From NCBI GenBank assembly GCA_026874595.1, contig CM049306.1:14965019-15029018 (forward strand): a stretch of DNA of 64,000 nt. The letters run 5' to 3'. This document shows, in pieces, positions 24,754 through 38,213 of this stretch; the stretch's first letter is position 1, and the number at the start of each line of letters is the position of its first letter. The translations under genes were made by a program, and so were the position numbers. This DNA is from Sipunculus nudus (taxonomy: Eukaryota > Annelida > Sipuncula > Golfingiida > Sipunculidae). The notes beneath the pieces are model-generated. The model did not search any database, was not told where the DNA came from, and saw only the letters and a list, made by a program, of their open reading frames with translations.

Positions 24754-25946
24754 CTATCATCGGGAAATATGAAAATGGGGGAATCAATGTCCAAGAAATT
24801 GAAAGTAAGATACACACACAGAGAATTATGTGGGTCAGGCGGCTTTTTAGTTATCCGTCGTCTAAAATTACTGATAATAAATCACAAGTTATGGAAAATT
24901 GGTGGATTAGGATGTGTCAGAACAGAAGTAACTTCGATATTCGTATTTTTCCTAAGATTTAACCTAAATTTTATATCAGGTGTTTTGAGGAATGGGCAAA
25001 TTATGTGAAATTGAAACCAAAAACACATGAGGATGTTATTTATCTATTTGTGTGGAATAATCTCATATCACTATGAATGAAATGTCTGTTTACAATAAGA
25101 GATTGCAGTGTGTGGGTATTTGTTATTTTAAAGATTTAGTGGAACAGAATCGAACATGGACATTAAAAAAAGGTCTTCTTGATTATATGTATTGGGTTGC
25201 ATTGAAGAATGCAAAACCAAATCACTGGAAAACTTTGTTTTTGAATACTGAAATATATGCAGTTGATGCTGATACAGAGATTATTGTAACAACCAATGGA
25301 CTCGAGTACATAGACAAAATATGCTCGAGAAAAATATATGGTACACTGGTTGAAAAAAAATGGAAACCTGCTGCAGCTAAGAAGGTTTTTAATACATTAA
25401 ACATAAAAAATAACATTAATATAAAGTGGCAAGATGTATATGAAAGTATATATAGAACAACTTTTGATACCCTAACTTTTGAGAGAACTCTAGTATAAAC
25501 TATTGAATAACTATATTCCACTGACTGAGAAGCTGTACAAGTTGAAAATAAAGGAAACACCCAGATGTTCATTTTGCGTCAATTATAATGAAAGTATACT
25601 TCATTTATTTTTCGAATGTACAGTAGCAAAAAACCTTTATTTTAAAGCAAAGCTACATAATAGTGATATTAATATGCCAGAGCTGTCACTTAATACTATG
25701 TTGTATGGTGTCGTCCCAGTCAACTCAAATAACTTATTGATTAATCAGACATTGATGTTATTCAAATATGTATTGTGTATACATAGAGAGGACAACTCAT
25801 CCTCTTTGTTTCCAATGTTTGGAAAGATTTTAGCACGAACAGAAGTTACAGAAAGGTACATGGCAAATGATAAAGGTGTAATATCTAAACATATTATGAA
25901 ATGGGGTAAACTTAAAGGTACATGTGATGAAGGCCATGAATTCTGA
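24622..25946 (+). pseudogene. LINE ORF2 C-terminal region, decayed
   Basis: Starts around a TKHTLKHLKRLLCDFIWMGK segment (24.63-24.70 kb), which is typical of the region after the RT thumb. After the (TA)n expansion the reading continues in another frame with an EIESKIHTQRI-type segment, then NEMSVYNKRLQ (25.07 kb), a long open part to 25.50 kb, and a second frame from 25.50 kb. The latter contains NNYIPLTEKLYKLKI, then CSFC, then HLFFEC, the zinc-binding-like C-terminus common in these LINEs. It stops at 25944-25946. At least three frame changes are needed to follow it. Confidence 0.7.
24702..24752. repeat. (TA)n tract expanded inside the LINE coding region
   Basis: About 50 bp of alternating TA splits the LINE reading frame between the CDFIWMGK and EIESK segments. 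Confidence 0.95.
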
Positions 25947-26117
25947 ATGTATGTATAGATCGACCTTCATTATCTTGTGGCTTCCTGTTCAATCATGTGA
26001 TCTGTCTCTAATGTTATTAAAATGTTAATTGTAAAAATAAGTTAATAAATAAATTCGCAAATGATCAACCATGAATATAGAACTAATCTATACAATCTGA
26101 GGCGAAAAAAAAACTAT

Positions 26118-26632
26118 AGTCTGTTCCTCAGTAGTGTGCCCATTGAAATTTTGCAGTGTGTTAAAAAAATTGCAAACAAAATCCAGATGGCATGCTGCAA
26201 TGAAGGAATGGGATATTGCCCTTATTAGCTATAATTGATAAAAACCATATCTTGCAAAATATTAAAGTAATGCAATTAAATCAATATCTGAGTAAACAGT
26301 CTATTTTTACATCACCTCAACTCCATTCGTGAAGGCTTAGGTCACTGGTCACATGCTAAAACAACTGCACTTGAAAGCACCTGATTGGCAACTAATTGGT
26401 CATAAATTTCTAAAAAATGCAGTTGTCTGCAACCAATGACAGACGCCATGTCGCTTAACTACAAGATTCAGAAGAACCAGAGGGTTGCAAAATATAAATT
26501 TTGGTTTTTGTTATGAAGTTAACATCTCATAATAAGCCTTAATTCCTAATTAAGTTTAATATCAGATAATATTTTGGTTTAAGAGAATAATTGCCAAATT
26601 TCAATGGGCACCCTACTTTGGAACTGACTTTT
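26118..26632. mobile_element. MITE of ~515 bp with ~36-bp terminal inverted repeats
   Basis: The left end AGTCTGTTCCTCAGTAGTG then TGCCCATTGAAATTTTGCA mirrors the right end, which in reverse complement reads AGTCAGTTCCAAAGTAGGG then TGCCCATTGAAATTTGGCA. The interior is non-coding. Target duplication and superfamily are unresolved. Confidence 0.7.
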
Positions 26633-29600
26633 TTATAGTGATCATTTAGCATCCGCATATATCCCAGCCAACCAACTTAAGATACATTCTTTTCTGTTTG
26701 TAAACATTTGAGCATGTACAATGTTTACAAGCTCATACATCCATCACAGAGGCATTATATGAACATTTCTTAACAGGAATTGCGTCAAGTTCATTAATAT
26801 GTATGAAGAGTAGAAATCCCATAAATTCTACAGAAAACTTACGTGAATAACTGGCTTATTTTGAGTGTATACCGCGTACAAAGTATGAGACAGCAAAATT
26901 AAAAATCGGCAGATTGACATCTTGAATGAGAAATGTCCAAAAATAAACCAAACATGTTCCAAAAAGCTTATTGCTGATGTTGATGTTCAGTTCATTGTAC
27001 AAAAATGTTTAAAAGATTATGCTTAATTGATTTGGCCCAGTGTATAGTTGTAGACTGTATGAAGGTAACTGATCACCAAACCTGAAATTATCCTAGGGAC
27101 CGTTTCCATCTTTGTGACATGATCGTAATGATTGAACGTTTACTTGATTGTAATTTATGATGGGTAGACGGGTACTAACATTAACACACAAAACCAGAAT
27201 GTCATACTACCATAAAGGGAATACTCTTTGCACTGTTTCCAATATATGCCTTTAGTAGTGCCTACATTGATCTAAAAATGATCGAAACGTGAGCTTAATT
27301 GGCCGACATAATAACAGGGACAAGTCTACGATTCTGTCTTTGTTGAAAAAAAACAATGACCCGGGAACGAGAGCGGTAACACACAAATTTATCAGTAGCT
27401 GGTTTGTTGTTTAATGATTACCAGTTCTTCCTGGTGTGGCCGTGAGGGGTATCAAATGCGTTCCAAAAGAAAACGATTTGTTTGTTTTAGGGTTCTCCGA
27501 TACCCGGCCGATGTCAATTGCTGCTCAATTTGTACTTCGATCCTGCCTGGCACCGAGTGCAGCCAAACACGGTTGTTTACTTTGTAGTGAGCTCGCGCTG
27601 TCTCACTCGCGCCCGGGGTGCCCTTGTGGCAAGCTTTCCAGTCACCGCTACAGATTTATTATTCTACATTACAGTATATATCAATATGGATACATAAATA
27701 AACATATAAAAATAAGATAAAAAGGATATCCATAGCAACGATTTAGTTGTCATAGCGATCCATAAACTCCGACGCATACGTTTTTTTTCTAATATATTGG
27801 TGTTTGGTGGTGGCCACGCGGCAACGAGAGACCGCTAAAAGCAACATAAAGCAGGAACCTCAAGAAAATTTTATTTTCGTTCAAAACCTGCGTGTCAACG
27901 ATAAGTGTGGGTTTACAAACCATTTCCTTCCAGGTTTTTGAGGTTTAATATTGGAGCAATACGTGAGTAGGTTCTTTTGTTAGCGGTGATCGGTGTATGA
28001 TACGGGGGCGGTGGGACAGATTCGAGTGGAAGGAGATGGGATCTCGATAAAACGCCAGTTTCCCGGCCAGAATGCCCACAGAAAGCAAGAAAAGAAGCGG
28101 ACACACTTACCTTGCGGGGCGGGGGTTAACCGCAAACCGGTATGGATTTCCGTGGTGTAAAATCCAACAGACTCAACCTTAACCAGACAAACATGAGGTA
28201 GCCATCACTTTGACTGAAGTCAGTCTCGCATACGACTATTGACTCTCTTGCGACAAAGCCTCATGCTGCTCACTGAATACTGCTTGTGTTATGAATATAG
28301 AGGAGGCGCGACTACGTCAGTAAATGATGTGACAACATTAATCTGTACGTATGTTTGCTGGCTAGCTACCTCCAATGTTGCTACAATAAGCAATTACTAT
28401 GACTTCAATGATGCGGCTAGAACCGCCGGATCAATGCACTGGCTGAACGCGGGGTGAGATCGCTGTTGCTTTTCCTGCCCGGCGTATGGGCATGGCACGC
28501 GCCTCAAGTCCAGTCGCTGTACCCGACGTAGATAGATTCCAATCAACTGCTAGTGTTTCTCCCTCTGCCACTTGGCCTTATAACTTGTAACTGGTATGGC
28601 GATCTACAGCGGCTAAGACTGTCATTTGGCGAGTAAGCTGGCAATGGTTGGTTGGCCAGTCGCTTGACGGGACTGAGTAGACGACACGTTCTGGGGCAGG
28701 GCAATTAGAAACAACATCGCCTTGTTGAGCCTCCTGTCGGCACTAATGGGAAAGGTTACGACATGCGGCCTTGGTTGACGCGTATACTAGCAACACAACT
28801 CTGCAACATAACAATACCTATAGTTCATAAATCCCAATCTTACGTGAATATATATTGGAAACCAGTGCTTCAAAAAAGATACAGTCCAGATATTAGTTCT
28901 CTATTACTGAACTCGTTTCCCAAGGCCGGTTCTAAAACCCCTTCCTGACATTTCCGATCGACATGGCTTCCTGGCGGAACATTATGTTTAATCACTTTTA
29001 TGCTCATAACAGGTATCTCCACAAGTCTGTCTGCCGTTATATCAATATGATGAACAGAAAATGTCAAACGGGCACTGTGGCAAGCAATTTACGACAAAGC
29101 AGTAGGTATAAATTAAATCACTACCTCAGAGTCACAGGTAATATCTTGTACATTTTCCTCATCTCGTACATGTACTTTATATACATGTACTGATATTGAA
29201 CACACAAGGTCCATTACATGTAACTAACTTATCAGTTCATCAGGGGCAGTCTGGGCCTCCTTACCACTGCTCATGAAAACGACCCAGTTCCTTAGTAACC
29301 GGGAATCCAGCTGAGATACAGCGGTACGATCAATCTTAGTTTTCTTTGTGATCATTTTTTTTTTACAATTTACCTGACTTGCTTATAATGTATGGGGGAT
29401 TTACCAGCAATTGTAAAACAATGGTATTTAAATGCGTGATGTTTTCCTTTTATGGCACATGCACATCTTTGGCACATGCATATACAGTTTTTATATTGAT
29501 CATTGGTAAACAATCTTGCATCATTTATTTTTATCCCGTATTTGTTAAGATTGAATGTTGTGAGTTTCTGTCTTTAAATCCAAGTCCGAGTATCATTAAT

Positions 29601-31441
29601 ATAAAGTGTTTTATGTTTGTAAAAAATGGTACAAAAAGTTTCTCCCTTTCTCAAAAACTCTGTCCCTTACCCTGTACATGGGACATTGTCCCTGAGAGGT
29701 TTCAAGTTTACAGATCAAGCCACAACACCGTACAGTCATTGTCCACAATTTTCCTTAATTTAGCTACAAGGAACCTCTTACTGCCCATCACAAAATTACA
29801 ACCTGTGTGATACACTTCCTGTTGCATAAAAACGTCGCCTCTTCTAATAGTTAAAATATTAGGGTTCCAAACGTTTTGTCTTTTGACACCTAATATTATG
29901 CGGCACATCAATGTATAGCAACTGCATTTCTTTACATACCTGATTGATTGAGTTTTGGTGAAGTTTTATTTAAATACTGGAGAAGAAAAGATAAATGTGT
30001 GTCTTAATCGTATATTTTGCAATTTAACAGTCACAAATCAAATTTGAATTAGAGGCCTTTTAAAACAACGGATATGTACATTGGTGTGAAATCATGTGTA
30101 ATAGGAGATATATGACTGGGAAAATTTTCAGACCCTTTCAGATTAATTGTTAAACTTATATTGTATTCTTATCGCGAGGACTTTAAAAGCACAGGCGTAC
30201 CTGATTCCAATTAAGGGTTGAAGGATGACTAGTCATTCTCAGAATCAATATTGAAAACACATATTTTTTTCTGTTCTATTAATTAAAAAAATATTTCTTG
30301 TCTATGCACCACACAATTTGTTCATTTAATAAACTCTACTTTTACAGAATAATTTAAGTAATTAATATGTATTATATAATTAAAATAAGTTAAAATGCAT
30401 ATTACACATAAATAAGACCCTTTAAAATATGATTATTCGCAACTTATACTACCACAACCATGTTTATGAAAAAATGCTAGAAACATCTCCAGAAACTTAC
30501 AATACAAGGCCATGTTTATAACTCCCTTAAAAAGAAAAGAAATAAATTTTTTTATTGTATTGGTTGGCATTTAGACATTGAATAACAGTAAAAATTAAGC
30601 CATGGGGACAAGTTTGACGGGAACAAAACACGTGGAAAACACAACGATTCCCCTTTTACTTCTCACAATGACATTACCTCATTTCCTTTAGTCTGCCTTT
30701 CTAGGAAAATCCACCGGATGTTTTTCATACTTTGAATACCAGCGCCTAGCATATTTTCACAGGTAAGCACTGTGCCCTCTAATAGCCCCCGTAGTGGGCC
30801 AATTATTACAGCAGGCTAACAGGCTCTCACTGACTTGTGCAAATACAGATGTGACTTCTAAACCCAATACTACCTTAGTTTTTGGGCACTTGTTTGTGAT
30901 TCTCGATGTGTCAGGCCAGAAATTTGAGGGGTATGTGCATCCCAATCTTTCCCCGTACATACAATCACTCGCAAGCTTGTTCTCACTGTCAGTCCTTTTA
31001 ATAAGAAAGCAACATATGATATTGCCTTTTTACCTGTTACAAGCGATGTACATGATACACCAAAACCAATACACCTCTTACCAACATTTCTAACCCAAAG
31101 TTTTGGATTGTGACTTTATTGGTGAGTTGGGGCTTCCGAAAATAACCCCACAAAGATTAAGATGAAATGACAAAAAAAAATAGAATATACCAAACTAAAC
31201 TTTCAAGTGGTTGGTCAACTCATGGTTAAATTGGTGAATTTTCAGGAGTATATACTTAATTAGCAGCCAAAGAAAACCCTAGTTATGGGGTCCGGAATAT
31301 AAATACTTAATTCTTGATGGAAATCCCAGTTCTGTCAGCAGTGGGAGCTGTTCCCTGATCAGAAGGTTATGTGTGCACACGTTTGTTTGTATTTTGAGGG
31401 AAAAGGACACAACATAAAGAAAAATTCAAAGAGTTAATAGG
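26633..31441. other. Mostly non-coding stretch; CG-richer patch at 27.5-28.8 kb
   Basis: Apart from the CG-richer patch with a splice donor, described separately, the stretch is AT-rich and has no recognisable gene. A 143-codon plus-strand frame (29379-29810) and an overlapping minus frame (29911-29708) match no family I know. Confidence 0.4.
27480..28800 (-). promoter_or_regulatory. CG-richer patch with a splice donor; possible 5' exon and promoter
   Basis: Between about 27.5 and 28.8 kb the CG dinucleotide is noticeably more common than in flanking DNA (for example GAGCTCGCGC, GCCACGCGGC, CCCCGCCCCGC). On the minus strand a strong donor CAAG|GTAAGTG places an exon end at 28111, with GTAAGT at 28110-28105. 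No open frame of useful length leads into it, so it would be a 5' UTR exon. It might serve the same minus-strand gene as the 946-1119 exon, 27 kb away, but nothing in the sequence proves this. Confidence 0.25.
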
Positions 31442-31875
31442 CAGTTATGTAGGACTTTACTAGAGACTCGAAGGTTCTGGACTTGAACATGTGCTCGGAT
31501 TAGGCGGAAAGGACTCAAGTAGTCAGACCGAGTCCACCTAGAGTCCAGTAGAAAAAGCTGTCAAATATTTTAAGACTTGTATACATGAGCGAATTACCAT
31601 TCAGAATATAAGGCCCACAAAATTAGACTGCAGAAGAGAGCTAAAGCTAATTCTACATTCAAATAAAGAGAATGTATACTTAAAAATACACATGATAATC
31701 TAAAATATCCATTTAAAATTTTTTATCAAGGAGATATTTAATGGACTTGGAATCGGACTTGTACCCGGCTTCCAAGTGGCTCGTATTCGAAAGAGTTGAA
31801 CTTGGACTCGGACTTAGACTTGGTCTCGAATGTCTTGGACTCGGACATGCACTCGGACTCGAATGTTGTTAACTG
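31442..31875 (+). mobile_element. hAT-like non-autonomous element, copy 2
   Basis: The 434-bp copy begins CAGTTATGTAGGAC and ends TTGTTAACTG. It has GGACTCGGACTTG-type subrepeats at both ends and the same AT-rich centre as copy 1. No target duplication survives. Confidence 0.65.
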
Positions 31876-32930
31876 CATGTTGTGAGATAAATGACAGGAC
31901 AGTAATCAGGAAATGGAAATCACGTTTGTTCGTGTATGTATACACAGGCTATATATAACAGGTGTGATGCATGGTATTTGGATTAATGGAACAATCACTA
32001 AGCCATGCTAAACTCGTGACCAGTTCAATAAGGGAAACAAGAGCAATATGTCGAAGTGTAAAAACGGCCATACTGTGGCCATAAAAACTCTTAAAAGCAT
32101 GTTAATCACGAGAATCCGTGAACAAAAGCACCACCTATACATATGACGGCTGAACTGGAAAAGGATCACTCGGTTTAATGTCTCTTTGTACAAAAAAAAA
32201 TCACATAGTTTAACAGCATAAGTAGACCACCATTAATAAACCCAAATTGCCTCTGAATGGTAAATTAGTACCAATCATTAGCCAAGAATCCAATCACCAT
32301 ACACTGACAAGGGCTGCGTGATTTGGTTTAACACACTGAGGGGTCAGCAAGCGGGTAAGGCCTATATACCCTCGACTGTGTTAACTGCTGGTCCAGGTGT
32401 TTGTCCATTTAAACACCTCAGAACTAGGTCAGACCACCCATGCTCATGTGTCTGACCTTACGAGTGGTTTAAGATAGGTGAACTAAATTTATCTATACCA
32501 TCACCATGGATTTACAAGAACATGTATTATCAGCTGAGTACACATACAGCTAATGAAAAAGTTATAGTGCGTGAAAGAATACACATTCTTTATTTTGCAT
32601 TAAAAAAATTATTTCAAAAGATATAAATATTTTTATTTAAAATAGACTGAAATAGTCGTGTCGAGGATGAAGAACATCTTGAGTTAATATGAGTTGGCTC
32701 CTTACTTTTAAACAACAATGAACTAATTATTCAAAACTAGAAATATGCATTCTTAGGAATCCAAGCCCCTGTAATGTTTGGGGTCCCACTTTGGGGTTCC
32801 ATTTGGGGAATTCACTCATTCGGCCTATATTCACAGGTTTATACGTGCACAAGTGACTGATGCCGTTCGTTGATGGCATTCCTGAATCCAAAAGATTCTG
32901 CGTGACTGCGTGAGTTATGTTGTGAATACA

Positions 32931-32960
32931 ACACACATACACACACACACACACACACAC
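32931..32960. repeat. (CA)n microsatellite
   Basis: About 30 bp of CA dinucleotide with one TA interruption near its start. Confidence 0.9.
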
Positions 32961-35900
32961 TAACACACGAACGGGGATGAAGATAATCCTGCTGGCGGAG
33001 GGAAGAACATTTTCATACGTTACTGTTCATCACAAAAATGGATATGTTTACAAATAAAAGGAAATGAAGACATGGCATTGCTTGACAAATAACGATATTG
33101 GGCATGGACCGCTTATAAAAGGTGAAGCTGACTGAATGATCTCGTTAACTCTCTCAAAATGATATTAAGTTAAATAAAGATTGTTGTTCATCCTGGAAGA
33201 CTCACGACCTCTCTGGTATAAAAACTGGTCAAAATATTATAGGAGTATGATCAAATATTTCAAGTAGGATTTAAGTTCTGGCTTGAAGACTTTATTTTTT
33301 AGTCCAGTTGATTGTTTTAGTGATCATGTGCTATTGCGATGGATCTTCTTCCGTCGTATGTCCGTTGGCAGGGCAAATCTCGTAGTAGTTAAATACCTAG
33401 CAAGTCTAACCAGACAGTGCCTGGTGAAATGAGAAATTTGGTCACAGTGATCCACATAATGTGAGCTATGTAACCAAGATATAATTTTTAGCACTTGTAT
33501 AAGGTCGTTGAACAAAACAAATGAACTGTGGAATCATTTGCCTCTTTTACACATATATCTTTTTAGCATTCAAAATGTGAAAACAATTGGCTGCGTAAGC
33601 TGTTTAAAAATGTCACGAATAAATGGATATTTCCCTATGGTGTAATTAGACAATTATGAGTAAAATTCATACAAAAGCTCCAATATTGCATCGATTGCCG
33701 TAAATTATTATTTAATATGATATCAATATTATTCGACAGCATTGTTTTGTTATATGAAAGTATATGTGCCACCTATAAATTAAATAATCCTTTACGCCCT
33801 TTAAGATAGATTTTGAGACCTTCAACTGACTTTCTATATTTGGGCTAATTGTAATAGAGGTATAGTTACAGATTTGGGTATACCTAATCATCGTGGAAAT
33901 TTTGAACAAAATCATGTCAACTACTTTAAAAAATAAGACAAATGTGACATTTTTACAATATTTTAATTATTCATATGTGAATTTCTTGCGATTGGCGATG
34001 CGTGGTGATCGTGGATATATTATATAACTCAAACAAGACTTGTTATAACTTATTTTGTTATTTATGCATGTGAGTTTTAACTAAAAATCAATAATATGTT
34101 GCCTTTGACCAACAAATTGAAATATTGTCATTTAATCATACATTTATTCCTTTATTCCTACTTAATTGAAACTAGATTGAGCCAAGGCGTTCTTCGAAAC
34201 TAGGAAACACATTTCTTGCAAGCTTAATGGTTAATTAGGGACTGAGATATATCAGTTATATAACAGCTTTAGCTCAGCACATTTGATCAAATGTATATGT
34301 TTGTTTGAATATAAGTATATAACGTGTCAGGTCAAACTTATCAGCTGAGCTTCAGATCCCACAGGTCACCTTTTTGAGTAATCTAATAGATGAAATACCT
34401 GAAATAACATGCACCTTAACAATATTATTTGCGGAATTTTTCGACACTTTACATCAAGACTGCCAAGAAGTTGTTGTATGTAAATGAAAATTCTAGTTTG
34501 TAAAAAATTATAAAAAAGTTATTCCAAAAAGGTAATTAAGGCAATACCTTACGTATCCTTAACAGAGATTTACAAGGATAGCATAAGTAAAATGCTCTGT
34601 CTTTGAAGCACGTGATTTTTACAAGCATGAAATGTAAACTATTAATTAAGCGACATTGAGAGACGATTCCACTTGCTGGCTTGGACATACAGTTGTCATG
34701 GTGTCGTGTGTAATCCAACGTCCTCTGCTTGTGACAAGCGTGTGTGTAGGTCATAAACACCCCGTTAGTGAGTAAATATGACACCGGAACAAGAAGACGT
34801 ACAATCAATGCTCAGCAGATGACAAACGACTGCTCGCTGATGTAGTGGTGGCATCATCATTCACAATGGCACTTAAATTAACTGTTTGATCGTGAGTGAC
34901 GGACGTTCTGCACGGATATAGGGCTCAACATTGAACTTGACAGAAAACCTTATTTGCCATTAATCAATTTATTACGGAATGGTTTCAGTGAAATATTGCA
35001 CCAAGCCCTTTGAACTTCAGTACACAAATACCATATTCATATAGGTCTCAGGCTTATCGATATCAAGACCATTGTCTCATACATGCATTATCTTTAAAAG
35101 AGGATTAAACTACCCCTACGTTGATGTATTGTTAATGATCTTTTCGGCATTCAGGTTTTATATATGCATAGGGATCATGACAGTTATTTAGGCAAATGTC
35201 TGAAGCTGGAATGTACGATAGATAATTATTGTGTTATTACATATAAACCTATTTATTTATCTGTATTAGATTGTATAGTTAGTTATAATAACTAACGCAA
35301 GGAGAAAAAATACCGAACCTTGACGGGCAACTTCAATTGCGTTAATAAGCAACACTATTCACCATGTCGATAAATGCTCTGTGCAAATGAGGCACCTTCA
35401 TTTTCAGTCCGTTTCCTGAAAAATTAACTATTTTAAACCACTCTTCATAAAAAAAATCTCAAAGGATTCAGTATTATGATTTTTGCAAATGTATTTCTCA
35501 TAAATATTATATTTCTCTAACTCCTATTAAGATACATGACCTGATCGTAGCACACATTAATCATGGTTTATACCATGTTTACAACAAAGTGAACAATCGA
35601 ATGTCTTCAATAAAAATATGGATAATGTGTCTATGCCATTACGAAATTAAAGGAGGACTTGATAGTTATATTGCCATAACTTTATGTTACCCCTAACATT
35701 CACATTTGACATATACACATAAATTTTAATTCAGGTTCCTTAATCTGTAACTTAAACAAAGCAAGGTGAAAGGTCATAAATTTGAAAAACGCATAAGAAA
35801 TATCCAGTACTTCATTTGCAAGTGGCCAGCGGAAAGATGATCCATAATAAAAGCAAAGCCCCTGAAGATATTATGCTATGCACAAGTTTTTGCTTTGCAA

Positions 35901-36849
35901 AATTTAAATCCGAAACCTTTATTTTAAGTTTTCCTCCAACTCCTTTTTACATAGGCTCTCCTTGCTTAAAAAATAACAAGATTTGTCACAAAAAAAGCAA
36001 ATTTGGATGAATCATTTGAACCGGAGGCAGGTATTTGATTAGGTTCTGATACAGCTACTAGATGGCGGTAAAGCACGAACCCAAGGTGGTCGATTTGTAT
36101 TAGCATGCATCCTATTGTTGTAGATGATCATTATTTTGGGTTTGCTCTAGTGGACATCGATAAAAAATTCCATGGTTGAAAATAAAATGAATTACTATAT
36201 TCCAAAGCAGAAGCAAATGCGTTAGAGGATGTTTAGGCTAGAAATTTATTAACAAAGATGTAATTTTTATACTCACTTGTATTAAAGCTCATAACTATAC
36301 AGGCAATGTAGAATAATTGTTATTGGAAAAGCTGCAACTTTCAACGAAAGTATCTCACTTTAAAAATATTTGGGAGAAACAGACAACAAAAAACGTAAAA
36401 AATTTCACTTTTGAGAATCCGGTGGATTTTATAATTCAGGGAAATGCCATAACAATCTGACAAGGATCTACTTTCTTATACACCATAACAATTTTACATA
36501 AACAAATGACATTTCTTCCATATCATTTTATAACGAAGCGCTCTGCAAATGGATCACGTGCACTTGTTACTTCAGCATAAAACGCCAAAGTTAAATTTCA
36601 CCTGGTAGCAAGGTGATAGCACAATATCCCCCATGTCCTGACCAAAGCTGAAAGAGCTTGGATGGATGGAACTGATGAGCCAGAATTTTTTATAAAAAGG
36701 GCTTCAAACCATATTTACGTGCAAAAGGATTGCTTGGGAGGCGATAAAACGAAAGTTGTATTACTTTTTTTTATTTCTATGAACGCTTGGCCCACATATG
36801 CCATTCACAGTGTCATAATAATTTAGCAAACCGCCAGTCTGGGTACGAC

Positions 36850-36912
36850 GAGGGCTCATAGATCAGATGCTGGACGTTTTACGTGAAGAACCGGGTTCGA
36901 ATCTCAACAGAA
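36850..36912 (+). repeat. Degenerate tRNA-like segment (possible SINE head)
   Basis: TAGATCAGATGCTGG at 36859-36873 resembles a tRNA box A (TAGCTCAGNNGGT) and GGTTCGAATC at 36893-36902 is a perfect-looking box B. The spacing is slightly shorter than in a real tRNA and the cloverleaf does not close, so a working tRNA gene is unlikely. It could be the head of an old tRNA-derived SINE. Confidence 0.35.
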
Positions 36913-37317
36913 CTATCCTAGCATTGGGGTATTTTACTGGATGTACGTATTTGTAATAAAAACCGTACAGACTCTGGATTATTCAAACACGTGCGCAAAA
37001 AGCCACATCTATAAGAACACTCACATCAACTTTCTTTTGCTCTCTTCATACGAAATGAATACACATTCAGCCGGCACACCGTCACGTGTCCGCCAAAAGA
37101 ATTCGGGACTTTTGTTAGCAAGACTCACTTTGTTAATTAAAAGGATAAACGGACTTAATTAAAAGTTCTGAAATTTTAAATTGTATACTCTCGAACTGAG
37201 AGGAAGATACTATTTGAAAATGAACATGATTGATTAAATTAAAAATGCTAATGAATTCAGCGATGCAAATTATAATATCATAGGGATATAGTGTCAGTAT
37301 AAGTATATTATATTACA

Positions 37318-37325
37318 TTTGTATG
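37318..37325. repeat. Target-site duplication (left) of hAT-like copy 3
   Basis: TTTGTATG, repeated exactly at 38206-38213. Confidence 0.8.
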
Positions 37326-38205
37326 TAATTATGTAGTCGAGTCCCCACCATCCACGTCTAAGTGTAAGTAAGAGTCTAAGTCGATTATCTTCAAGTCTGA
37401 GTCATATGAAGCCCGAGTCCCAGTCCGAGTCCGATATAAATCGACTTAAGAAATTTGAAATGAAATGATTTTATCAAATGGTATTCTGACCTTTGCAAAG
37501 AGAATCTTTTCTTATTAGATAGTCTGTTGGTGTTATTAGAAACCGCACATATTAAGGACATGGATTGAGAGGAAAGGAAAATGTGGAGAAATATCCTGTC
37601 AACAACTACATAAATTCTGCCTTGGTGGTTGTGACAGAGAACACGCAAGAAAATCATTATCATATTTACGTATTTCCTATGGTAAATTCTGTGTCCGTCT
37701 GTTGTCATTAAAATGTATAAAGGTTGAATATCACAATTTTCTATATAGAAAGGTGTAAAGAATTGCGACCTGTTTCTTGTGTATTTTTGTGAATAATTTT
37801 TTTCTCTTGGAACTGCAATGATGAAAAAAGTTGTTGAAAAGCATAGAAAATGAAAACTCAGCTGTCTTTTCAAAATGAATAAAAAAATAAATGAAATTTC
37901 AGATTATCCTGTTTATTTAAGTCGTTAGTTGATACATATGCTTTTGATTAAAATGTTAAATAAATTCAGCTCCCGATGCATGGCCAAAAGTTGATAAAAA
38001 AGTCTTTTTTTTTGGTAAAATTCTGTTAGTAGTTCTAAATGTATATACAGTTGCAGTTTGTGACCTACTAATTCTAATGTACTAGAGATGGACTCGGCCT
38101 GATTTCTTGAGTCCTTACCTCCAAGTCCGAGTACAAGTCCGAGTCAAAGATCCTCGAGTCAGAGTCCAAGTCCCCGCAAAGGTGGACTCGGGTCCTATAT
38201 CACTG
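37326..38205 (-). mobile_element. hAT-like non-autonomous element, copy 3, with 8-bp target duplication
   Basis: This 880-bp copy is inverted relative to copies 1 and 2. Its right end in reverse complement, CAGTGATATAGGACCCGAG, corresponds to the start of copy 1, and its left end (TAATTATGTAGTCGAGTCC) is the degraded inverted partner. It is flanked by a perfect 8-bp duplication TTTGTATG, the length made by hAT transposases (established knowledge). It is about twice as long as its relatives because of a longer AT-rich interior. The interior carries a 160-codon minus-strand frame (37873-37391) with no transposase features, whose end simply translates the terminal subrepeats. Confidence 0.8.
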
Positions 38206-38213
38206 TTTGTATG
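38206..38213. repeat. Target-site duplication (right) of hAT-like copy 3
   Basis: TTTGTATG directly after the terminal CACTG. Confidence 0.8.

Larger units (their letters stand above)
23800..26056 (+). mobile_element. 5'-truncated L1/Tx1-like non-LTR retrotransposon
   Basis: A run of decayed LINE ORF2 sequence lies on the plus strand: RT domain, thumb/C-terminal region, then a CxxC...HLFFEC segment, then a short 3' UTR ending in AATAAGTTAATAAATAAA near 26.05 kb. The order and spacing match the C-terminal two thirds of an L1-type ORF2. The endonuclease and ORF1 are absent, as expected from 5' truncation. A (TA)n tract has expanded inside the coding part. Multiple stops and frameshifts make it inactive. 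No target duplication could be defined. L1/Tx1 placement rests on motif texture (ADVEAAFYRVDH, GFVDDFIKWIK, CDFIWMGK) and is inference. Confidence 0.75.
31876..37317. other. Non-coding stretch
   Basis: No gene recognised. A (CA)n tract lies at 32931-32960. Near 32.40-32.46 kb are two adjacent small hairpins, GGTGTTTGTCC-ATTTAAACACC and GGTCAGAC...GTCTGACC. A tRNA-like segment at 36850-36910 is listed separately. Confidence 0.4.

Noticed and set aside
25222-25572. 116-codon minus-strand frame
   Set aside because: Antisense shadow of the LINE C-terminal coding region.
37391-37873. 160-codon minus-strand frame
   Set aside because: It lies inside the hAT-like element, has no transposase motif, and ends in a translation of the terminal subrepeats.
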